A stretch of 64,000 nucleotides of DNA. It comes from Marinobacterium sp. (GTDB taxonomy: Bacteria > Pseudomonadota > Gammaproteobacteria > Pseudomonadales > Balneatricaceae). Position numbers and translations under genes: made by a program. The stretch spans positions 38,048-102,047 of the forward strand of contig JAOXSF010000038.1 of the NCBI GenBank assembly GCA_025800125.1, written 5' to 3'. Below, in pieces: positions 26,080-33,990 of the stretch; within the stretch, counting starts at the first letter, position 1, and each line of letters starts with the position of its first letter. The notes beneath the pieces were generated by a model. It worked only from the letters and a program-made list of their open reading frames with translations. It had not been told where the DNA came from and searched no databases.

Positions 26080-27627
26080 TTATATCAGACGCCGGGTATC
26101 CGGCAGGTCAGAGGCAATAATCTGCTGGCTGCGTTGCAAAATTGTCTGTTGCTCTTGCGTACTTTTGCGCTGCCAGTTTTTTAACTGCATCGCCAGTCTT
26201 GGGTTGTTACCTATCAATGCCTGGTGACGATAAATAAAATGCCAGTACAGAGTGGTGAAGGGGCAGGCATCGTCGCCGCTGGCCTGTTTCGGTTTGAACG
26301 CACAATGGCGGCAGTAGTCAGACATACGGTCGATGTAGGCACCGCTGGCAATATAGGGTTTGGAGCCCACAATACCGCCGTCGGCGTACTGGCTCATTCC
26401 GACGGTGTTGGGCACCTCTACCCAGTCTACTGCGTCTACATACATTGCCAGATACCAGTGGTGTACCTGCTGTGGTTCAACTCCCAGTAGTAACGCATAA
26501 AGTCCGGTTACCATCAGACGCTGAATGTGGTGGCCATAACCCTGTTGCAGTACCTGAGTAATCGACTGCTGCAAACAGTACATCGCTGTTTTACCGTCCC
26601 AGTAAAAGTCGGGTAGCGCTGCGTTGGCTGCCAGCGCGTTAAACTGTGACCAGTCTTTGCGGTGTTGCCAGTACAGTCCGCGCACATATTCACGCCAGCC
26701 CAACACCTGCCGTACAAACCCTTCAACAGCATTTAACGGCGCATGCTTGTGCTGCCAGGCGTTAATAGCGGCCTCTATCACTTCCAGTGGGTGTAACAGT
26801 TTCAGGTTCAGACTGCTGGATAACCGGGCATGGTATAGCCAAGGCTGATCACTCCACATTGCATCCTGGTAATCGCCAAACAGTATCAACCGATGTTCAA
26901 TAAAGTCCTCTAATGCTGCCAGTGCATCTGCTCGGCACACCGGCCAGCCAAAGTTATCCGGTTGTCCCGGCAGGCTGGGCAGGTAATGTTGTACATCGTC
27001 TATCACTGCACGGGTGATACTGTCTGGCTCAAACAGCCGGGGTGGGGGGACAGGCCCGGGCCCGTTGCGGCCAAAGCTGCGCCGGTTGTCTTTATCAAAG
27101 TTCCACTGGCCACCGGCCGGTTTACCGTTGGTATCCATCAGTATGTTGCGATCTTTACGCAGGTAGCGATACCAGTGTTCCATGCGTGGTTGCTGGTAAC
27201 GGCTGACCCAGCGGCTGAACTCACCCGGCCGGGCAATAAAATGCTGATCGGCCAGCCACTCTATTGCATAACCCTGTGCCTGAGCGGTTGTGCTTAATTG
27301 CTGCTGCAACGAGTAATCACCAGGCAATACACACCGAACCGCTTCGGGTTTCAGTTGTTGCAGGCTCTCACCCAGTGCTTGCGCCAGACTGCACGGCTGG
27401 GCGTCCAGCGAGCGGTAGTGCAGTGTCCAGCCGTCATGCTGTAGCTGCTGAGCAAAATGACGCATCGCGCTGAGAAACAGCACCGTGCGCTGTTTGCTGG
27501 AAGCCGGTGCCAGCGATTCACCGCTGACCTCGGCCATCCATATGGCATCCTGTGCTGGGCAACTGTGCTGCCAGAGCAGGCTTTGATGGTCGAGCTGATC
27601 GCCCAGCACCAGTAGCAGATTACGCAT
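26080..27627 (-). CDS. FeS-containing (6-4) photolyase / cryptochrome-like protein
   Basis: 515 residues of the deoxyribodipyrimidine photolyase-related (FeS-BCP, PhrB-like) family, which repairs UV lesions with blue light using FAD. The start MRNLLLVLGDQLDHQSLL is the family opening. Cysteines that would hold the 4Fe-4S cluster are present: one in MYCLQQSITQV and three in DYCRHCAFKPK...DDACPFTTLYWHF. EGFVRQVLGWREYVRGLYW and the FAD-site region follow the pattern. ATG at 27627 has GAGGG seven bases upstream; a TTG at 27633 is rejected. Driven by the putative ECF promoter at 27695-27724, matching photolyase control by RpoE-ChrR elsewhere. Confidence 0.93.
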   Translation of the reverse strand: MRNLLLVLGDQLDHQSLLWQHSCPAQDAIWMAEVSGESLAPASSKQRTVLFLSAMRHFAQQLQHDGWTLHYRSLDAQPCSLAQALGESLQQLKPEAVRCVLPGDYSLQQQLSTTAQAQGYAIEWLADQHFIARPGEFSRWVSRYQQPRMEHWYRYLRKDRNILMDTNGKPAGGQWNFDKDNRRSFGRNGPGPVPPPRLFEPDSITRAVIDDVQHYLPSLPGQPDNFGWPVCRADALAALEDFIEHRLILFGDYQDAMWSDQPWLYHARLSSSLNLKLLHPLEVIEAAINAWQHKHAPLNAVEGFVRQVLGWREYVRGLYWQHRKDWSQFNALAANAALPDFYWDGKTAMYCLQQSITQVLQQGYGHHIQRLMVTGLYALLLGVEPQQVHHWYLAMYVDAVDWVEVPNTVGMSQYADGGIVGSKPYIASGAYIDRMSDYCRHCAFKPKQASGDDACPFTTLYWHFIYRHQALIGNNPRLAMQLKNWQRKSTQEQQTILQRSQQIIASDLPDTRRLI

Positions 27628-27694
27628 TGTCAAACCCTCTGATCAAATATCCGGCGGTGGCTCTGTAAGCGAGCGCTCTGTCTATGAAAAGCTT

Positions 27695-27724
27695 TGTCTA
27701 CGGAGATTGTCACCGGTTCGATCT
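27695..27724 (-). promoter_or_regulatory. ECF promoter of the photolyase gene
   Basis: Minus strand: AGATCG, 16-nt spacer, CGTAGACA. Its GATC core (27720-27723) is palindromic and is the same four bases used as -35 core by the rightward promoter at 27719-27748. Confidence 0.68.
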
Positions 27725-27748
27725 GATTCTGTGGTAGTGGCGTACAGA
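27719..27748 (+). promoter_or_regulatory. ECF promoter of the glutathione peroxidase operon
   Basis: CGATCT (27719-27724), 16-nt spacer, CGTACAGA (27741-27748). The -10 octamer is identical to that of rpoE. The expected leader to the ATG at 27786 is about 30 nt and includes AGGAGT. Confidence 0.75.
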
Positions 27749-27785
27749 ACAGACCGCTTCTCAGCCCAGACCGCAGGAGTACTTT

Positions 27786-28484
27786 ATGATCTCGTCCCGC
27801 GCCCTTTTTGATACCTTGCTGGCAGGCCTGTTATTGCTGGCAATGCTGTTGCCTTTACCGGCTCGCGCCAATGCTATGGTGGACGCCGTAGCGGTTGCTG
27901 ATGTGATCGCTGTTACTGATGCGACAGCCGCCACTGATGATTACAAGGCACGTCGGTGTCCGGCAGTGCTTGACCACCGTTTTCGACGGCTGGGTGAACA
28001 GCGTACTGAACACCTGTGCCATGACTATGCTGGTAAGTTGCTGCTGATCGTCAACACCGCCAGCAAGTGCGCCTTTACTTCGCAGTACGAAGGGCTGGAG
28101 GCGCTTTATGACCGCTATCGTCAACGCGGGCTGGTGGTGCTGGGTTTTCCCTCCAATGACTTTGCCGGACAGGAACCTGGCACCGAACAGCAGGTCAGCA
28201 ACTTCTGTCGGCTGACCTACAGCGTTGAATTCCCCATGTTCGAAAAAGTCCATGCGGCAAAACGCAACGCCGCACCGTTTTACCATCAGCTGGCAGCACT
28301 GGCGGACGGCCATTACCCTGGCTGGAATTTCCATAAGTACCTGCTGGCGCCGGATGGTAAATTACTCGGCAGTTACAGTTCCTGGGTCAAACCGGACCAT
28401 CAGGCACTGGTGAGCATGATTGAAAATAACCTGCCGTTCAGTGCTGAAACTGCGGCTAACAGGGAGTCAGAACGCCATGAATGA
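27786..28484 (+). CDS. Exported glutathione peroxidase-family protein
   Basis: 232 residues. Signal peptide MISSRALFDTLLAGLLLLAMLLPLPARA (cleavage near 28), so the enzyme is probably periplasmic, unlike the usual cytoplasmic BtuE. The peroxidase core has the peroxidatic Cys in NTASKCAFTSQYEGL, Gln in SNDFAGQEPG and Trp in YPGWNFHKYLL, the catalytic triad of the family. The mature N-terminus carries three 6-residue repeats (AVAVAD, VIAVTD, ATAATD). It would reduce lipid or organic hydroperoxides. First gene of an operon with an ABC1 kinase (8-bp overlap) and an SDR, behind the ECF promoter. Confidence 0.88.
   Translation: MISSRALFDTLLAGLLLLAMLLPLPARANAMVDAVAVADVIAVTDATAATDDYKARRCPAVLDHRFRRLGEQRTEHLCHDYAGKLLLIVNTASKCAFTSQYEGLEALYDRYRQRGLVVLGFPSNDFAGQEPGTEQQVSNFCRLTYSVEFPMFEKVHAAKRNAAPFYHQLAALADGHYPGWNFHKYLLAPDGKLLGSYSSWVKPDHQALVSMIENNLPFSAETAANRESERHE
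27885..27938. repeat. Three 18-bp repeats after the signal peptide
   Basis: gccgtagcggttgctgat, gtgatcgctgttactgat and gcgacagccgccactgat, degenerate but in phase, encoding the alanine/valine/aspartate linker of the peroxidase. Confidence 0.75.
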
Positions 28485-29823
28485 TCGGCAGAAACTGTCA
28501 TTGAGTGGCCCGCGCGACAGTGCGCCGGTGCCCGCTGGGCGGGGCTCCCGGCTGGCTAAAATGGGCGCACTGGCCGGGCGCATTGCGGGTAATGTGCTGG
28601 TGGAAAGCGGTAGGCAGCTGGCGCGGGGGCAGAAACCGGTGGTCAGTGAACTGTTACTGACCCCGGCCAATGTTGGCCAGGTGGCTGATAAACTGGCCAC
28701 CATGCGCGGTGCGGCGATGAAGGTTGGCCAGTTGTTGTCGATGGATGCCGGTAACCTGTTGCCCGATGATCTGGCTGAAATTCTGGCCCGTCTGCGTAGT
28801 GATGCGGTAACCATGCCCACCACCCAGTTATTGCAAGTGCTGGAGCAAAACCGGGGTGAAGACTGGCAGACGCCTTTTACCCAGTTTTCGTTTAACCCGG
28901 TGGCGGCGGCCTCGATTGGCCAGGTGCATGAAGCCCGTACCGAAGATGGCCGCCACCTGGCACTGAAAATTCAGTACCCGGGTGTTCGGCAGAGTATCGA
29001 CAGTGATATTGATAATGTTGTCAGCCTGCTGCGCCTGACAGGACTGATCCCCAAAGGGCTGGACCTGGACCCGCTGCTTGATGAAGCCCGTCGTCAGCTA
29101 CGCCGCGAAGCGGATTACCTGCAAGAGGGCATGTACATGACAGAGTACGCCCGTTATCTGCAACGGCTGGACTGGCATGATGAACTGGCCGTACCGCGTT
29201 TTCATGCTGATCTGTCCAGCGAGCAGATTCTGGCAATGGACTGGCTAGACGGTATCCCGCTGGAGCACCTCGCGCGCGAAGCGCCCCGGCAGCGCAGCCA
29301 CGTGATGGCCCGGTTGCTGCAACTGTTTTTTGCTGAGCTGTATGACTTCCGCTATATCCAGACCGACCCTAATCTGGCCAACTACCGTTATCAGCCTGAC
29401 AGTCAGCGTATTGTGCTGCTGGATTTCGGGGCCGTACGGGCGTTTCCAGATACCTTTGTACAGCAATATAAGCAGGCGATGCAGGCCGCCGTACGGGAAG
29501 ATCGTAACGCACTGGACGAAGCGTTGCAGGCGTCAGGTTTCTTCAGACAGGGGCTGGAGGTTGCTAACCGTGATGTCATTCTCGACATCTTCCTGCTGGC
29601 CGCAGAGCCGTTGCGTCATAAGGGAGTGTACGACTTTGGTAAGGCTGACCTGGCCCAGCGTATACAGGCTCGGGGTATGAGCGTCAGCCGTGACCCGGAC
29701 GCCTGGCATACCCCGCCGCCTGATGTTTTGTTCCTGCACCGAAAAATGGGCGGCCTCTATATGATGGCAGCAAAACTTGGGGCAAAGGTAAATGCCGCAG
29801 AACTGTTTGAACCCTGGGCGTAA
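28477..29823 (+). CDS. ABC1/UbiB-family atypical kinase
   Basis: 448 residues from the ATG at 28477, which overlaps the end of the peroxidase gene. The ABC1 features are present: KxGQ-like MKVGQLLSMDAGNLLP near residue 75, the alanine-rich nucleotide loop PVAAASIGQVHEA, LALKIQYPGV with the catalytic lysine, ...FRYIQTDPNLANYRY and LLDFGAVRAF. UbiB-type proteins support ubiquinone biosynthesis or lipid handling through ATPase activity. Here the gene is part of the ECF-controlled operon and is unlikely to be the housekeeping ubiB, which normally sits with ubiE/ubiJ. Confidence 0.9.
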   Translation: MNDRQKLSLSGPRDSAPVPAGRGSRLAKMGALAGRIAGNVLVESGRQLARGQKPVVSELLLTPANVGQVADKLATMRGAAMKVGQLLSMDAGNLLPDDLAEILARLRSDAVTMPTTQLLQVLEQNRGEDWQTPFTQFSFNPVAAASIGQVHEARTEDGRHLALKIQYPGVRQSIDSDIDNVVSLLRLTGLIPKGLDLDPLLDEARRQLRREADYLQEGMYMTEYARYLQRLDWHDELAVPRFHADLSSEQILAMDWLDGIPLEHLAREAPRQRSHVMARLLQLFFAELYDFRYIQTDPNLANYRYQPDSQRIVLLDFGAVRAFPDTFVQQYKQAMQAAVREDRNALDEALQASGFFRQGLEVANRDVILDIFLLAAEPLRHKGVYDFGKADLAQRIQARGMSVSRDPDAWHTPPPDVLFLHRKMGGLYMMAAKLGAKVNAAELFEPWA

Positions 29824-29860
29824 TGCGCGTCGGGTCTACTAATCCACAGAGGGCCAGCCC

Positions 29861-30598
29861 ATGAATTCACTGCAAAGTTACGGTGACAACCTGAATATCG
29901 CCCTGATCGGTGCTAGCGGTGGTATTGGCCATGCAGTGCTGCAACAACTGCTGGAGAACGCTAACGTTGCCAGGGTATACAGCTTTGCCCGTCAGCCGCT
30001 GGCGGCTGCCCCTGGTCACTATCCAGGCCATCTGGATATTGCTGATGAGGGCAGCATTGAACGCGCCGCTACCAGTCTGAAAGGGGTGTCGCTACATCTG
30101 ATTCTGGTAACCACTGGCCTGTTGCACAGCGAAACGCTACGGCCAGAAAAAAGCTTACGTCAGCTGGAGGCTGACAACCTGCAACAATTAATTTCCATTA
30201 ACAGTCTGGGGCCGATGCTGGTGGCGAAACACTTCCTGCCATTAGTGCCACGTAAACAACGCAGTGCCTTTGTCGCTATTTCTGCCCGTGTGGGTAGCAT
30301 CAGTGATAACCGGCTAGGTGGCTGGTACAGCTATCGTGCCAGTAAAGCCGCGCTGAATATGTTGCTGCAATGCCTCAGCATTGAAAGCCGCCTGCGCTAC
30401 CCAAAACTGGTAGTCGCGGGTCTTCACCCTGGCACGGTAAATACCGGCCTGTCAGAACCTTTCCAGCGCAGTGTAAAACCAGAGCAACTGTTCACCCCTG
30501 CACAGTCTGCCCGTTATCTGCTAAAGGTGCTGGACGGGCTGAGCGAAGCTGATAGTGGCGGTGTCTTTGCCTGGGATGGTGAGCGAATACCAGCCTGA
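29861..30598 (+). CDS. Short-chain dehydrogenase (CsgA-like)
   Basis: 245 residues. Cofactor motif ALIGASGGIGHAVL, Asn-containing ISINSLGPMLVAKHFLPL, catalytic YSYRASKAALNML and the PGTVNTGLS segment. It resembles the C-factor-like SDRs often found with photolyase genes. It follows the ABC1 gene by 37 bp and closes the operon. Substrate unknown. Confidence 0.88.
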   Translation: MNSLQSYGDNLNIALIGASGGIGHAVLQQLLENANVARVYSFARQPLAAAPGHYPGHLDIADEGSIERAATSLKGVSLHLILVTTGLLHSETLRPEKSLRQLEADNLQQLISINSLGPMLVAKHFLPLVPRKQRSAFVAISARVGSISDNRLGGWYSYRASKAALNMLLQCLSIESRLRYPKLVVAGLHPGTVNTGLSEPFQRSVKPEQLFTPAQSARYLLKVLDGLSEADSGGVFAWDGERIPA

Positions 30599-30612
30599 GC
30601 TACTACTGCCAA

Positions 30613-30651
30613 TTTTATCGCTCACAGCGTGAGCTTCTACGGTTTTGCGCA
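30613..30651. repeat. REP-like palindromic element, copy 1
   Basis: Core ttatcgctcacagcgtgagc with palindromic gctcac/gtgagc, continuing ttctacggttttgcgca. A second copy lies at 31829-31866 in the same orientation. Confidence 0.7.
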
Positions 30652-30783
30652 GCCCACATAGGTGAGGGCGTGAGGGGTCATTATTTTTCTGCATCTGTAC
30701 TGCTTTGCTGGCGTTGATTTTGCGTAATGCTGTCAGGCGGTTATACATTGCCGCGCTGAATGTAGCCTGTTATGGAGAATAAA

Positions 30784-31704
30784 ATGGCTTTTTCAATTAA
30801 TACGATGCCGCAGTCGATTTATCAGCCGTTGGGGGTAATGAATCTGCCAGGGGCGTCACTGGACACGTTATCGTTTAAGGACTATCAGCAAAAACAGCAA
30901 GAAGCATTGCGGGTAGACCCGGCGGTTGAAGCCCAGCAGTTACAGGTAGAGCGAGCGCAGGCGCAGCAGCACCAGAAAGGTGGTAGCGAGCTGGACGCAC
31001 TGGCGTTGACAGGGAGTGCGCAACAGGCGGGCGTCATGCCCGTGCAGAACCTGGAAGCGCTGTTTTTTCGTCAGCAGCTTATCAGCAGCATTGCAGCGGG
31101 TGAAGCGCAGGCCCGCACGGGGGTGACGGCAGGCATTGCATTTACCCAGCCACCATTAAGCCCAGCTAACCCGGCCGGGCCGATCACGCTTGACCGGCTG
31201 GACTACGCCACCCAACAGCGGAGTAGTGGGTTGGATATTGAGGCCCTGATGGCGGCAAGAAATAGCCACCGTGACGGGGACGCTGTATCGGCTCAAACGC
31301 AGCAAACACGCGCTGATGATGCACAACAGCAAAAAGTGGCGGCGCAGCAGCGGGCAGAAACAGAGGCCAGAGACCGGGCAGACGAAATCAGCCGCCTGGC
31401 TGAGGCGGTACGCGACGGTAAGACCCTGGGAGATAAAAATAACGAAGAACAGCCCGACGAGGTGACAGCTACCGCCGGTAATGTTGGTGCAGAGAACACT
31501 AACAGCAGGGCGCAAGCATTGAATGCAGTCATGGAAAGCGCTGCCAGTCATAGCCCGTCGTTAAGCCATGTGGCTGAAACGGCTGAAGCGCCGTCCAGCC
31601 TGGCTGAACAGATACGCACCCGAAATTTTATTACAGAAATTCAGCAGATGCAGGCGATGCAATTTGCCACCGGAGTCGGTACTCAACTTGAAACCGCTGC
31701 CTGA
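30784..31704 (+). CDS. Alanine/glutamine-rich protein of unknown function
   Basis: 306 residues from the ATG at 30784, which has GGAG six bases upstream (an ATG at 30772 would add four residues). No signal peptide or membrane helix. The sequence is hydrophilic, rich in Ala, Gln and Glu, with probable coiled-coil stretches (VEAQQLQVERAQAQQHQ and QQQKVAAQQRAETEARD). It begins MAFSINTMPQSIYQPLG and ends MQFATGVGTQLETAA. The composition recalls secreted or flagellar length-control proteins, but I see no defining motif. It is bracketed by two REP-like elements. Confidence 0.65.
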   Translation: MAFSINTMPQSIYQPLGVMNLPGASLDTLSFKDYQQKQQEALRVDPAVEAQQLQVERAQAQQHQKGGSELDALALTGSAQQAGVMPVQNLEALFFRQQLISSIAAGEAQARTGVTAGIAFTQPPLSPANPAGPITLDRLDYATQQRSSGLDIEALMAARNSHRDGDAVSAQTQQTRADDAQQQKVAAQQRAETEARDRADEISRLAEAVRDGKTLGDKNNEEQPDEVTATAGNVGAENTNSRAQALNAVMESAASHSPSLSHVAETAEAPSSLAEQIRTRNFITEIQQMQAMQFATGVGTQLETAA

Positions 31705-31828
31705 TTATTGGAAGCATTTATAACGATCATGGGTGAAGGCGGGCTTTTTCGTCGGCGCTAAGCTGGCGGATGCGGTTAAGGACGTTTTGTAGCAGCCCGC
31801 TTTGCGGGCGACGGGTTTCACATTGTGA

Positions 31829-31866
31829 TTTATCGCTCACAGCCTGAGCTGCTACGGCGTTGCGCA
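31829..31866. repeat. REP-like palindromic element, copy 2
   Basis: tttatcgctcacagcctgagc followed by tgctacggcgttgcgca; about 85% identical to 30613-30651. A separate hairpin cccgctttgcggg lies just upstream (about 31797-31809). Confidence 0.7.
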
Positions 31867-31867
31867 A

Positions 31868-32932
31868 TTAAGGCTGCTTTAGCCAGTTGTCCAGCTGTGG
31901 GAACAGCTGTTCTGCGAAGGCGTCTTTGCCCTGCCATTGCAGTTGCAGCCAGTAACGCCAGCCTGGTGTCAGGTTACCAAAATGGTTATGTTGCAGCAGG
32001 GTATGGGTCGCGTTAGCCAGGCTGACGGTTTTTACCTGGCCTGGCCGGGTTAACCGGGCCAGTACGCGGCGGGTATGCTGTGTGTCTACCTGACGGTCGT
32101 TGCTACCCAGTAAGATTAACGCCGGTTGCTTGAGTGCAGCAAAATCGTTGCTGGCATCGGCGCGGTAGTTACGCTGAATAAAACCGAAACGTGCTTCGGC
32201 GATGGGGTCAGGCCGTTGGCCCCACTGTTGACGGTACTCAGCGTAGCTGGAGACGTTACCGAGCAGTGCAATGGTTTGCTGGTATAACGTCAGTGCCTGA
32301 CGTGTTTGTTGCAAATCGGCACCATTTTTGTGCAGTCTGGCGCGGGTTAGAAATGCCCCTTGCTGTTGCCAGTTGATGGCAAAGCCAACCCCGATCAGGA
32401 AATCAACGGCATTACTGCGGTTGGCAACGGCAGGGACAACCCAGCCCGCCTGGCTGAAACCGAACAGGCCCAGCCGCTGTTTGCTGTCTGCATACTGGGG
32501 AAACCGGTTTTGCAAAGCCTGAATCGCGTCCAGTACCTCCTGTTGCCGGTCGGCCATGCTCTGGCGCAGCCAGTTACCGCTGGAATTACCGACACCGGGT
32601 TTGTCCCAGCTAAAGGTGGCAAAACCGCGCTGGTTCAGAAAATCCCATAACGGTGGGTAGTAGCCGTAAGCATCATAGGGCATTGCGCCGTCACCATGGA
32701 TAAACAGTATCACCCCACGGGACTGCACTCCCGCTGTTGCTGGCTGATAGTATCCCTGTAACTGATTACCGGCAGACTGAAATGGCAATGACATGGCGCT
32801 AACCGGTACGGCCATCAGCAGCCAGCCTGTCGCTGTTAATACGACGGCTGTTAATACTTTGACCATTAATACTTTGACCATTAATACGATAACCGTTGAT
32901 GCAGTAGCGGCCAGATGTTGTATAGGTTTCAA
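31868..32932 (-). CDS. Exported alpha/beta hydrolase
   Basis: 354 residues. A long N-terminal hydrophobic region ending VPVSAMS works as signal peptide; its core is built from five-residue repeats (LMVKV, LMVKV, LTAVV). The hydrolase fold follows: oxyanion region ILFIHGDGAMP, SWDKPGVGNSSG, nucleophile Ser in LFGFSQAGWV, Asp in LLGSNDRQVD and His in ANATHTLL. This matches dipeptidyl-peptidase/esterase-like hydrolases with unknown substrate. It overlaps the upstream secreted protein gene by 4 bp. Confidence 0.82.
   Translation of the reverse strand: MKPIQHLAATASTVIVLMVKVLMVKVLTAVVLTATGWLLMAVPVSAMSLPFQSAGNQLQGYYQPATAGVQSRGVILFIHGDGAMPYDAYGYYPPLWDFLNQRGFATFSWDKPGVGNSSGNWLRQSMADRQQEVLDAIQALQNRFPQYADSKQRLGLFGFSQAGWVVPAVANRSNAVDFLIGVGFAINWQQQGAFLTRARLHKNGADLQQTRQALTLYQQTIALLGNVSSYAEYRQQWGQRPDPIAEARFGFIQRNYRADASNDFAALKQPALILLGSNDRQVDTQHTRRVLARLTRPGQVKTVSLANATHTLLQHNHFGNLTPGWRYWLQLQWQGKDAFAEQLFPQLDNWLKQP
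32832..32906. repeat. Five 15-bp repeats encoding a signal-peptide core
   Basis: Units gctgttaatacgacg, gctgttaatactttg, accattaatactttg, accattaatacgata, accgttgatgcagta from 32832 to 32906. They encode the hydrophobic stretch of the esterase signal peptide. Confidence 0.9.
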
Positions 32933-33786
32933 GGCTGACGTGTTCCGTCTGGCTGGCGGTTAAAGGCAAAGGTGCCATCGCTGTCCTGGCCGGTAATGGC
33001 CAGAAATACCGGCTGGTTATTGGCGGTGGTGGTGAAACTGAGGGTTATACGGTTGCTGTCGTTATCGGTCAGTTGATACTGGCCACCTTGCGCTACCACC
33101 TGGTAGTGGGTAATAGCCAGGGTATCGCTGTCCAGAATGCGCAGGCTGGCGGGCAGGCTGTGCTGATTGCGCTGCCAGATAAACGGCAGCTGTTCGAAAC
33201 TGCTGTCGAACTCATCATAACCAAAACGGCTACCTTCGCCTGGCTGAGGGCGTTCGGAAAACAGCAGTTGTGATGCCGTTACCAGATTACCCAGCCCCGG
33301 AATTGCATGGCTGGCCAGTGAGACAGATAATGCTGTCAGTTCTTCTTGCTCTTTCTGGCTCAGGTTTTTTACTTCGGTATGATACGCCCATAGTTCCTCG
33401 CCCTGACGCTGTACCTTCAGCCAGTCAACCTTGCTGCCGTCGTAGACTTTCTTGTTAATCTCCAGCAGGCGGCCTTCAGCGCTATAGCGTTCGATATGGC
33501 TGGTATTCTGCACAATATTACCCAGCCAGCCCTCTGCATTAAGGCTGGACTGCACCAGAATTATGTAACTGCCGTCGGCACTGCGGCGGCTGCGGTAGTG
33601 ATAACGGCCGACGATTTTCTCATCCAGCACTACGTTGTAACTCACCGGTGGTACGCTGTCCTGGCCCATGCTGTTTTCATCGGTGGCGCGGGCCGGGCCA
33701 GGCATGGCAACCAGCAGTAAAGCAATAAGCAGCGGTAACAATGTGCGACTGTGGGGCAAGGCGGTAGCGTGACGCAGTGGAAACAT
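32929..33786 (-). CDS. Secreted protein, DUF6134-like
   Basis: 285 residues from the ATG at 33786 (GGGA upstream), beginning with a signal peptide MFPLRHATALPHS...LLIALLLVAMPGPARA. The mature protein is beta-rich: VSYNVVLDEKIVGRYHYRSRR, IERYSAEGRLLEINKKVYDGSKVDWLKV, THYQVVAQGGQYQLTDNDSNRITLSF. The pattern of a periplasmic protein reporting on lipid or glycan substrates (DUF6134/DUF3108-like) is suggested but not certain. It overlaps the esterase gene by 4 bp, so the two act together. An upstream TTG at 33822 is possible but less likely. Confidence 0.65.
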   Translation of the reverse strand: MFPLRHATALPHSRTLLPLLIALLLVAMPGPARATDENSMGQDSVPPVSYNVVLDEKIVGRYHYRSRRSADGSYIILVQSSLNAEGWLGNIVQNTSHIERYSAEGRLLEINKKVYDGSKVDWLKVQRQGEELWAYHTEVKNLSQKEQEELTALSVSLASHAIPGLGNLVTASQLLFSERPQPGEGSRFGYDEFDSSFEQLPFIWQRNQHSLPASLRILDSDTLAITHYQVVAQGGQYQLTDNDSNRITLSFTTTANNQPVFLAITGQDSDGTFAFNRQPDGTRQP

Positions 33787-33872
33787 GACGGGTATCCCGT
33801 GTGAGCCTGAAAACTGCATCAAACCATACCGGGTGTTAAATGGTTTTTAAGATGGAGGCTGCCTGAAAAAAG

Positions 33873-33893
33873 TGCCGGCTGTTTTTGCCGGCA
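33873..33893. other. Hairpin in the leader of the efflux operon
   Basis: Perfect 7-bp stem tgccggc / gccggca with loop tgttttt, between the divergent secreted-protein and efflux genes. It could be a terminator-like or regulatory structure in the efflux mRNA leader. Confidence 0.45.
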
Positions 33894-33990
33894 TAGTAAG
33901 TCGCTTTTAACGGCTTTTTAATGCCGTACTCCCCAGCATGTGCGCTGAATTTTCTTGATAACCCGCTGTTATAGCAGGAGAGATTCAGCG

